Part shown: piece by piece, positions 55,256 to 64,000 of the stretch
Position numbering within the stretch: position 1 is the stretch's first letter
Layout of the letters: the number at the start of each line of letters is the position of its first letter
Assembly: GCF_023898315.1 (NCBI RefSeq)
Contig: NC_064616.1
Coordinates: forward strand, 536,567,102-536,631,101
Direction of reading: 5' to 3'
Source of the DNA: Schistocerca nitens
Lineage: Eukaryota; Arthropoda; Insecta; Orthoptera; Acrididae
Length of the DNA: 64,000 bases
Made by a program: the position numbers and the translations under genes
Notes under the pieces: model-generated
What the model was told of the DNA's origin: nothing
The model's database searches: none
Seen by the model: only the letters and a program-made list of their open reading frames with translations

Positions 55256-56262
55256 TATAAGAAGCGAAAAGTATCTACAATTTGAACAGAAACGAGACCG
55301 CTGTTACAAGACTGACAGAATGACAAAGACTCAGAAGGCAGTAATATAGTATTGTGGCTTTTCTCCGTGTTATTCAGTCTGCACATGCAACAAACAGTAG
55401 AGAGAACTACAGATAAATTTGGAGGACGAAATAATGTTCAGAGAGTACAAATAAAAACTTTGTGTCTTAAAGGAGATATTTTAATTCTGTCAGAGGTAGC
55501 AAAGGCCTTGGAATAGCAGTTGAACATAACGGATATTGTCTTGGAATGAGATTGTAAGATGAGCATCATCAAAAGTAATGCAAGGGTAAGGGAATGTAGT
55601 TGAATTACATCAGGTGGTGCCGACAGAATTACATTAGGGAACTAGACACTGAAAGTAGACGACGCGTTTTCCTATGTAGGCTCTACTTCATTAACAATAA
55701 CAAAATCATTTTTGAGCAAGAGAAAATTGTTGACATAAAGTATAAACTGAAGTTCTAGGAATATTGGCTGATGGTACTTGTAATGAGTTTAATCATATTT
55801 GAAAGAGAAAGTTGGATAATAATTGGCTCTACAATGAGAGAATGACAGCCTTAGTAACATAATGATAACCATGCAGTTTCGTCACTTTACTCTACAAACC
55901 AAACAACCTTAAAAACGAAGTGCTACAGAGTAATGTTGAATATCTGATAGGTAGACCCATAACTAATAAGGAAGTACCGAATCGTATTGGGTAAAAAAGA
56001 TATTTATGGTACAGGTCGACTAAATGAAGGTATCAACTGAAAGGGCAAATTCGAACTTTTAGAAATCGTCAATTTGGTAATGGAAGGAAGACTGCGAAAT
56101 AATAATTCTAGAGAGAAACCAAAGCCTGAACATAATAAGCAAATTCAAATGGATGATGTTGGTATAGTTATGCTGAGATGAAGATGCTTCCGAAGAATAA
56201 ACAAGAATGGATAGCTTCTTCAACCAGTCTTCGGAATGAACTCCACAACAACTCTCAGATTA
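55256..56262 (+). mobile_element. Old RTE relic, part 3
   Basis: It continues the old RTE immediately after the young insertion: gaagcgaaaagtatctacaa against ggagcgaaaggctatttaca. Then gttattcagtctgcacatgc, attttaattctgtcagaggt, agcagttgaacataacgg and onwards follow. It closes with ggaatgaactccacaacaac, the RTE 3' end. Divergence from the young copy is high, with many indels, so it is much older. Confidence 0.9.
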
Positions 56263-56855
56263 GCTCACTTTACTTGAAATCGTAAAGTTCGCTCTTTGCT
56301 GTGTTTTCGTCTATCAAATTTGCATCGAAGTTGGAGCCCACACGATACGTTATTCGCAGAAATGAACAGCGTAGTTTGGGTCCGGCTACGGCAAAGACAC
56401 AATATATTTGTGTCGTTGCCAGACATGCAGAGCAACTTGGCAGTATCAACAGTACATTGTCTTACGGCTATGAGTCTCCAAGAGACTGCCTAACTGTTGT
56501 AGGAAGGACAGGTGCTGGACTGGTTGCGTGTCTTCAGACACTCAATGAAAGGTACCTGTGTCGTATTTTTATAAAGATATTGTCAGCAAGATTTACTAGT
56601 AGTGATTTCCAAAAGCGTTGTACAAGTGTGCAAGTGATATTTATTGCTGTGTGCTGCTTACTGGAATCCTTAGGAAAAAGCAAACTTTTCACTATTTACA
56701 TTCAGCTGGAACACACATGTGGAACCCCACTGTATCCGCTGGAAGATATTCGTCCAAATAAGCAATACGAGGAGTGAATCTTAATGCAAATGAGGCTGAT
56801 TCAGTGGTTTTCAATATTTTGCGTGATGAGCTTGGTTCTCCAAGAAAAATCTCAC
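56263..56855 (+). other. Unidentified open frame, 158 codons (56301-56777)
   Basis: The frame at 56301-56777 is open for 158 residues (MFSSIKFASKLEPTRYVIRR at its start) with no domain I recognise. Its middle has YICVVARHAEQLGS and its end is IQLEHTCGTPLYPLED. It lies between the old RTE 3' end and a SINE-C. It could be a fragment of a retroelement, part of a host exon, or accidental. There is no supporting splice or promoter context. Another frame (56296-56493) overlaps it. Confidence 0.2.
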
Positions 56856-57060
56856 TACCGCGTGGGGTGGCCGCGCGATTTGAGGTGCCTTGTCATGGAC
56901 TGCGCGGCCCCTCCCGCCGGAGCTTCAAGTCCTCCCTCGAGCATGGATATAAGTGTTGTCCTTAGTATAAGTTAGTTTAAGTAGTGTGTAAGTCTATGGA
57001 CCGATGACCTCAACAGTCTGGTCCCTTTAGAATTCACAGACATTTGAACATTTTGAAACA
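56856..57060 (+). mobile_element. SINE-C copy
   Basis: Head ccgcgtggggtggccgcgcg (box A) and agcttcaagtcctccctcg (box B). The body is gcatggatataagtgttgtc, then agtataagttagtttaagta and ggaccgatgacctcaacagt, then ctggtccctttagaattc. It ends in a T/A-rich tail after acatttgaacattttg. Confidence 0.88.
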
Positions 57061-58399
57061 TTTCATTGTGGATGAAATAAGGAGCTGAGTGACTGTGATT
57101 GATATTGTCCATGCTAGGAAAAAAGTGAGGCTCAAGACAGAGTTTTAAGGGGAAGCCTCTCAGTATGTTATGTCTGGAAAGAAATAAACATAACTTCGGT
57201 ATATTTTAAATCATTATTTAATTAGAGCATTATTTACCATAACTGCATGTTTTCAAATTTTCACTGAACACATTTACGCTCGTTTGAAAAAAGGTGGCTG
57301 TCCAGTGTTATCGTCCAGATGGTCGTTTGATAGTAAAATTCTAGTACGAGTAATCCGTCGATTGTAAAGAAATGCGCCACTAGTGTATAAATTAGGATGA
57401 ATTTTTTTGTTTATGTGTTCTTGTGGTCTACACCCCTAGGCACGAAAATATTTCAGTCACTTGGCACACATGTCATACATCCTTTTTCCCAGTTACTAAT
57501 AAACCATTTTTTATGTCATTAAAATGTCAGTCACCTCTTCAGTATGTTAGGGCTGCTAGACACACAATGAATAAAATCTATATCGTCTTTTTCTGGTCGC
57601 TGCTACAGTCTTTCACGCAAGACATCTATTGCTGTACAGATTATATCTTGCAGTTATGGCCCCATAATTCAGCTCACAATAACTACTGGGCATGAGGTAT
57701 ACATAAACATGTATTTGCTGTTCGTTCAGTAATAGACTATGCACTTGTTCAATAGTTTCACCTATTTCGCCTTCATTGACCATCCTATACTTAGATAATC
57801 TGCATAATAATTATCCCCAGTGGTTCAAGTCAGCTAGCACCCTCTCGCCTGTTAAAAATGAGGAATTACACTCTTTAAAACATTCACGAACATTGGATGA
57901 GTTTCCGCTGGTGACAGAACACCCAAAACAATTAATATGAAGCCACTCGAACAGTATGAGTACTTTGAAAATAGTTCTACTTATCTAATTCTAATATCAG
58001 ATTAAAACTTTTATATAACACTGTAAAACAGACACCATTAATACGTAAACAATATTTCATTGGTGTAAACACTGCAACTGATCAAGCTACGAAATCAGCT
58101 TTTGAGCGTGTACCTGTTAAGACGAAAGATGGAAGGTATTCTTTTTTTCTCACTGGCAACAACAGAAACATGACTTGCTAAACAAAATCATAAGTAACAA
58201 TCCCGATAGTTACGAATTAACCATCTTTTGTCTGAAACAGGTCTCATTTAACACACTGTGCTTAAAGTTTTCCACTGATATCTCTTAATTCTATTTCCTT
58301 CCAAAACTCAAGTTACTTTCGTCTAAAATCCATTGATTTCTTTTACGATTCATGATGCCACTTGCTGCACAAAAGTTGGAGGCCTGTATCAAAGAGAGT
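57061..58399. other. Unassigned AT-rich sequence upstream of the gene model
   Basis: No repeat or coding signal recognised. It would include the promoter of the gene below if the model is correct. I see no clear TATA box or initiator. Confidence 0.4.
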
Positions 58400-58637
58400 G
58401 CTTGAAGAATTCATGTGGATGGTACTAAGATTATTCGAGAGATGGAGCTGGCGTCTTCGCTGGAAGGGCGAACTCTACTATCAGCCGAAGGCTCGCTCGC
58501 CAGCAGCCTAACGCCTTACTCGACCTTGACAACGCAAAGCCAACTCGCGTCATTCTCGAGCTGTCCGCTGTGTGACGAAGACGTCTGCTATTGTTCAGTG
58601 TTGGCATATACTTGTGATTTGCTATCTAACTACAGAC
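58400..58637 (+). promoter_or_regulatory. Probable 5' UTR / first-exon start of the host gene
   Basis: This stretch is clearly richer in GC and CpG than its neighbours (for example ctggcgtcttcgctggaagg and aaggctcgctcgccagcag), as many promoters and first exons are. It contains one short upstream reading frame in phase with the main start (ATG at 58413, stopped by TAA at about 58509-58511). The transcription start cannot be placed from sequence. Confidence 0.4.
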
Positions 58638-60936
58638 ATGGAATATTTCTCTTTCTTACTAAGTATTTTTGGTAAGTACCATTACTCAAAGAATAATTTC
58701 TTTCCACTACTCCAATTTTGTTCTGACTCCGATTTATTGGTTGTTGTACATGGTCTGTAAGATGATTTCAATCGATACCTCAAAAACTGCTGCTTTTATC
58801 AATATCTGTGGCTCATTCTAACGTGCAATTAATGTTTTCCAATGCCAGAGAGGATGAGCCGCTATTGAAATAATTTCGAAACTTTGGTGACAGGATCAGT
58901 GGCAGCAGGCAGAGAATAAAGCCAAACAAAATATAACGCTGAGCTAAGTTATTTAAACCTATGCATGTGATGAACTGATCGATAGCTTAAACAGTTATTT
59001 TTTCCCGTTATTTTATAGCTGAATGGTCATACTCATATGTAATCTACTTACTTGAAGGATAAGCCATTTTATGGTCCCCTATTATGGACAATGTACTTAC
59101 TTACTGTTTGTATTTGTTGCTACAACAATATTGTGACAAATTGTTAGCAAAGTGAAACATGATACTTAATTTTCATTTTCTGTGGGTACTTACAGATTAC
59201 CATCTGTTTCAGTTTCTACAGCTGTACTTAAAGAACCGACCACAAATCCCAGGAATTTCACACATGTTGTTCCTGAACATGAGCTGTCTGATCGTCAATA
59301 TTAGTAAGTACTACTATGTTCTTACTATTTGCTGTCATTCCACAAGCTTTCATATGGATGATAGTAGATATTACACAGGAGTGAATGGACTTTGAAGTTA
59401 TGGGAATGCATTCTTTAAGTCTGCACTACAGATACTAAGTATAAGGCTCTGTAAGCACAATGAATTCGCTGTATATTTATGTCCTATAATTACCATGTAG
59501 ACGTTTGGTAATTTTATTCAATTATGAATCGGTATTTCGATAGCAGGCAATATAGGTAACGAGTTACAACCTCCTTTTACAGATAATTCAGTGTTACATT
59601 TATTTATAACTGAGCAACATCAGAAAGTGAATTAGATTACTACCATGCATTACAAAAATTATAAAGGACAAGTGATACAGGAGGTCATCACTATTATTTG
59701 TTACTGTATTTTGTAAGGGCAATTATATCCACCAATTTTCACTTCTGTATAGTACTGGCTATATTTGCCTAATATTACAATGTAATGCATGACAAATTGT
59801 GGCTAACTGTCACAGGTGAAATGTATATTAAAAGTAAAAAACTGATTTCTCTTTACATATCACAAAATGTAGTAAAACTAAGCATGGACATATACTTTAC
59901 TTCCAGTCATCTTAATTCACTAGCTAACATGGGTGAACCAGTACCTGACAAATTCATTACCAGAGTATGTCATGGTTTGGCATATAGATTGCGATATGTC
60001 CTTTTAATACTGGCAACATCTTTCATAGAATGCATCAATAAAGACAATGAAGTTAAGTTGGACTGTAATGGTGGTGATCTCTTAGTGTAGCTACCTATAT
60101 TACACTATTCTTGCTTACAACATGTGGAACATTGCATAGGACTATCATTTAATCTCCTAGTGCTACATTATTTTACAGCTATATAACATTTTATACAGGA
60201 ACGTACAAAACTATTGGATAAGCAAATCCCCTAGGTCTTCTTTGCTAATTGCAAAATTGGCATTATCACATCACTGTTATTCATTTAATATTTTTCAGTA
60301 GCTATTACGATTTTTATGTGCTGTGGCATTAAAATTAGCTAATTTCTGTCAAACATTACTAATAATCTTACTTTTTGGGCTTTCAGCAATGGTCCAGACC
60401 TCAGCCAAGCACCTACAGGGTCATTGAAAGTAGATAATGCTGCATTATCCGATGACATGGATGACTTCACTAAGCTATATGATGAACTTGATTTGACAAA
60501 GGGGAATACTCATCTTGAGACCACAAACACATTGCAATCTGGAATGGACACCAAAGAGCCTTTTCAACAGTACACCACAGAAACATCTGCGGCTGAAATG
60601 GAATACCTTGAACAATGGTATGATGAGTTCAGTGTGGCCACAGGGCAAGGTGATCAGGACTCTCGTACACCTCAATCAGAGCTCAATACAACAGTATGGA
60701 ATGAAACATCAGTATTGAAGGTGGAAAACACGCCCTTGCCTACAACTACCATTGTTCTTAAAGTAGCCTTTGTCATGCTAATATTATTCAGTTTTGCTCT
60801 AAACACTGCAGCTATGTGGATTATGTTGAACAAGAATTTTACATTCCTCTCCATTAAATACAATGTTACATACAGAATGAAGTACAGTAGTGCAGAGCTG
60901 CTTACTGTAGAATACGAGGATACAGTAACTGTTTAA
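58638..60936 (+). CDS. Candidate three-exon gene: cysteine-free type I membrane protein (unidentified)
   Basis: Proposed exons are 58638-58671, 59213-59303 and 60387-60936 (34, 91 and 550 coding bases; 675 in all, 225 codons with stop). Introns have consensus ends: ttttg|gtaagt, ctgtttcag|tttct, atatta|gtaagt and gggctttcag|caatg. Phases 1 and 2 join without a stop. The ATG at 58638 has gac before it and G after it. Residues 1-15 look like a signal peptide (MEYFSFLLSIFVSTA). The ectodomain (16-162) is acidic, with two similar phrases (FTKLYDEL and EQWYDEFS) and possible N-glycosylation at Asn26, 142 and 147. The span at 163-190 is VLKVAFVMLILFSFALNTAA and following. A 34-residue tail ends EYEDTVTV. 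There is no cysteine anywhere. I do not recognise the family. An alternative is the N-terminal exon of a multi-span receptor, if an unseen donor removes the tail. Confidence 0.55.
59304..60386 (+). other. Intron 2 of the candidate gene
   Basis: Bounded by gtaagt at 59304 and a gggctttcag acceptor ending at 60386. It is AT-rich and contains a copia gag-like relic at 59785-60090. Nothing else is recognised in it. Confidence 0.5.
59785..60090 (+). pseudogene. Copia-type gag-like relic in intron 2
   Basis: The open frame has KLSMDIYFTSSHLNSLANMG and then EPVPDKFITRVCHGLAYRLR, matching the pattern of Ty1/copia gag (UBN2) proteins, in which a helix of that type precedes a (G)x(P/V)xDx(F/V)I...LP..(Y/F) block. 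The usual SLP motif reads HGLAYRL here. About 100 residues survive, without zinc knuckle or pol. Recognition is by eye from recalled family patterns. Confidence 0.45.
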
Positions 60937-61790
60937 AAAGCGCAAACCTCCTCCTCCATAAACATATCGATCATACACCAGAAACCAACTGCCTGCCCTC
61001 CTCCTCTGCTCCCCCAAACATAGTCAGTTTTTATTTCCTTCTCATCATCTTCTACCACCCCCCATCACCCCTATCTGAGTGTTTAATTACTGAATATGTA
61101 AACACACACACACACAAATACATGAAAATGGAAAATCTTCTTCCCTCAGTAACACTGGATACAGTGATGTCCAATTGCTTTGAGGTTTGTTCCACAGAGG
61201 ACAATTGTGTATCTGAAATCTATGAATTCTTGCAGCAAATTTAGGTATATGTGAAGTGATTCGTACATTAAAATATGTGACTACCTGGTGGTTTCACAGG
61301 AGCCTCCAAGTATTTTTCATTGTTGATGTTACCACCTTCACTTTTATACATTACCCTTGTCCATTTTTATGAAAAGGGAGAATTTCAATAAATTTACAAT
61401 TTCAGTGGACTATGAGATTGTTACACAATGTGGTGTACAAAGCAAATCACTTTTTTGCAAAACTGGCTGAATATATAGTCTTGTCAATTTTATCACTTTT
61501 GATTTTGTGTTCGATGTATGGAACGTTTTTATAGTCACAGTTGTAAAATTATATTGATTGTATATCAAAGTATAATAATGCAGTGTACCTCACTAATAGC
61601 TTCATGAGAACATGAGACTGCTTAACAGTATGTTTTATAGAATAGAAGGTTGCCTTACCAGAGCATAAGGCAATGGTACCACTTTTGATTTTATATTTAA
61701 TGTATACAACGTTTGTCTACTTACACTTATCAATTTGTAATGGTTCTATAAGAAAATAAATAGCTTTTGAATAATTTCTGTTGACTTTAA
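60937..61790 (+). other. 3' UTR of the candidate gene with polyadenylation signals
   Basis: After the stop at 60934-60936 the sequence is T-rich and AT-rich with no long frame. Canonical aataaa signals lie at 61387-61392 and 61755-61760. Either could end the transcript. If so, the 3' UTR is about 0.5 or 0.85 kb. Confidence 0.4.
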
Positions 61791-61990
61791 TTTCTTTTTT
61801 ACCTTTCTAATACTGTTACTATCAAATTTCAATTCTTACGAACTGTATTACCATTACTCATGTGTTCCTATGGAAAAGGTATTATACATGTTCTAGGCAC
61901 TGTTTATGAATTGCCTTAAATGGTGAAATATAGCATTTTTCTCTAATTATACATAGAATGGACATTACAGAAAGATTCAGATTAGTGGCT

Positions 61991-62266
61991 ACATCTGTGT
62001 TATAAATAGTTATAGTGATCAGTGAGGCAGAATGGAAGGTAAAGCCATTGAGGGAAGGAGTGAGAGGGAGAGGTTGTTGTCACTGCATAATGTGTATCAG
62101 AGTAAACATTATACTGAAGATAAAACTTACATCAGTGATATAAATAGTTATAGTGATCAGTGAGGCAGAATGGAAGGTAAAGCCACTGAGGGAAGGAGTG
62201 AGAGAGAGAGGTAGTTGTCACTGTATAATGTGTATCAGAGCAAACATTATACTGAATATGAAACTT
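61991..62266. repeat. Tandem duplication, about 138-bp unit, two copies
   Basis: The unit at 61991-62129 is repeated at 62130-62266 with only a few differences. Both contain tataaatagttatagtgatc, agtgaggcagaatggaaggt, gggaaggagtgagag and taatgtgtatcagag. A third start (acatc) follows at 62267 but diverges. No coding meaning is seen. Confidence 0.92.
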
Positions 62267-62279
62267 ACATCTTCAGTCC

Positions 62280-64000
62280 CTGGTTCACATATAAGTTAAT
62301 GATGCCATTGTATCTATCTAAATTCAGTGAATGTACAATTACTGAATAATTATAGTGAAGAAGTGGCACACTTGTCTATGTACTTACTCCAAAATGATAA
62401 TTATGCATCAATTCTAGAATACAGAAACTTGCTACAGATGCTTGTTTTAATGTAATGGAGATAATCTAAATTACATTCATATTATTGATTTGCAGACACA
62501 TTAATTTACCTATAGAATTTATTCTCATATTGAATTATTATGTTTCCTTTACTTCTGCTGTTACAAATATAACAGTTTGCTGTCAGTATTCAGAGTACTC
62601 GGTGAACCGTCTTCCTATTGTGTACTTCCTTTTCCTCATAGGATGACAAGCCTATACCTGAAGGAGAACTGTAGGCCTGTTTTAATTTAATTTTCATTTT
62701 ATTTTATGACATGTAGCAAATCAAGGGGTTTGTATGTTGTTTCATTAGGAGAGCAATAAAGAAAATATTTTTAAGAGTACACATCAATGATCTGAAATTA
62801 AATGGGAATGGCAAGTGAAAAATCATTCCAATACCAGATAATCCGTATTACAGTACGTCTAATGCAGTTTATGTGATTTTTACTACAGAATAGTGGTGGC
62901 ATTAGCTTGTGATGTTTGAATTAATAAAGTGCTAATTTGATGGGACACAGGTCAGTGCATAGAGATTCTGAAACACAATAATAATAAATTTACATTTTAT
63001 TTTAATTTGATAGTGTACTAAACCATCAAGTAATACTGATAAAATTTTATTACTGACACTAACACTGGTAGATGAATTTTCTAGTCTGGAATTACTCTCT
63101 GCTGGTTCACAAGGAATATTTGTAGCTCAGAAAGGAATTTGAGAATATTTTATGAGGTTTCATATTAGAGTTGTGCACATTGCTGTTTACAAATCTAGAA
63201 AATTTTATTACTAAGAAACAAAAACTCTCCTACAACAGTTGGTTTTTATTGGTAGGGATTGAATAATCGGACCTATAGTGTTAATTACTCCCACTCCAAA
63301 GAGAAAAACGCCATTCATCTGTATGATAACATATTAATTGCTGAGTTTGCGCTTTCTGTACTGCATTAATGATAAATGTGAAAAATTGTGAATGAAATAG
63401 TTCCCCTCCTCGCTAGCAAACACTTTTGTTCATTTGATATAATTCCGAAAGATCGTTCACCAAATTATTATCATATTCGGTCTCTTTTATTGTTTCTCTT
63501 CTTTATTTTATACGTTATGTGTCTTCTGTGGCTGCCAGCAGAAGGCAGCAAATAGTCTAAATTTATGCGGAATGTCATGATGATTGCAGATGATATGTCC
63601 TTAGCTGCATTTATTATTTGCTTGCTAATGTGTTGTAATAAATTTTATATTTAAAGAAGCATTTCCTCATGTTTCCTCATGGCGTCATGCACTTCGTATT
63701 GCAAGTTTGTATTTCGGTCAAAGGAACGAAGCAATAATCAGAACTCATAAGTAACTATTAGATAAAGCCTTATGAAATGCAAAAATAATAACAATAGTTT
63801 ATTTATCTGGCAAGTAATAAACGAGTTCTACTCGGAACAGGTGATCTGTGGCAGTGATGACATGCTCTATTAATTCATTCTTGCGCCTGATTTTTGTTGG
63901 CAGCCACAAGACACCTGTTATGCAAATAAAGAGAAATAATCAAGAAAAAATCTATTCGAGATTAAACAACTGTGGTCAAAACATGTTTGAAGACTAAGCA
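62280..64000. other. Unassigned AT-rich sequence
   Basis: No gene, RNA, SINE or transposon recognised. Scattered aataaa strings are expected by chance in such AT-rich DNA. Confidence 0.4.

Noticed and set aside
58415-58675. Separate 86-codon protein in the first exon
   Set aside because: The frame begins at GTG, has no motif, and overlaps the 5' UTR and the exon 1 donor.
59196-59303. Alternative exon 2 start at 59196 (cttacag acceptor)
   Set aside because: It leaves phase 1 at the donor, and exon 3 then meets a stop within 13 codons; the acceptor at 59212 gives an open join.
1-64000. CRISPR arrays, operons, bacterial promoters or terminators
   Set aside because: The content is that of an animal genome; no regularly spaced palindromic repeats or clustered same-strand genes were seen.

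Overview
This is a eukaryotic, insect-type window dominated by transposable elements. There are no bacterial features: no operons, no ribosome-binding sites, no CRISPR. The tRNA-headed SINE families, the Tc1 families and the RTE, CR1 and I-type LINEs look like the repeat complement I know from grasshoppers and locusts (Schistocerca-like Orthoptera). That assignment is inference from recalled repeat families; no database was searched.

Layout. Positions 1-4.3 kb hold two unnamed interspersed repeats (R1, R2), with two different Tc1-like transposons inside or at the edge of R1. Positions 5.6-11 kb hold a tRNA-like SINE relic, a minus-strand Ty3/gypsy pol relic and a three-layer nest (SINE in Tc1 in CR1). 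Positions 12-15.5 kb hold a piggyBac-like transposase relic, an RTE 3' end and a SINE. Positions 17-28.7 kb hold mariner-like relics, a solo LTR with a target-site duplication, a nearly intact Tc1-like transposon and an RTE fragment. Positions 29-35.4 kb hold SINEs, a LINE relic and more Tc1/mariner debris. Positions 36-46.2 kb are two back-to-back minus-strand LINEs: an I/R1-group element with RNase H, and a CR1-like element whose ORF1 is still open. Positions 46.3-50 kb hold a 5S-rRNA-derived SINE, a mariner-like relic, a TG microsatellite and a second, inverted R1 copy carrying two SINEs. Positions 50-56.3 kb hold an old RTE relic into which a much younger RTE copy has jumped, with an 11-bp target-site duplication.

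From about 57 kb to the end the sequence is AT-rich and nearly free of recognisable repeats. It contains the only credible host gene: a three-exon model (58638-60936) with consensus splice sites that joins in one open frame of 224 codons. It predicts a signal peptide, an acidic cysteine-free ectodomain and one membrane span, followed by a 3' UTR with polyadenylation signals. I do not recognise its family.

The other coding sequences belong to mobile elements, and nearly all are broken. The nesting order gives relative ages: R1, CR1 and the old RTE came first, the Tc1 families later, and the tRNA-SINEs and the 51.9-55.2 kb RTE are the youngest.
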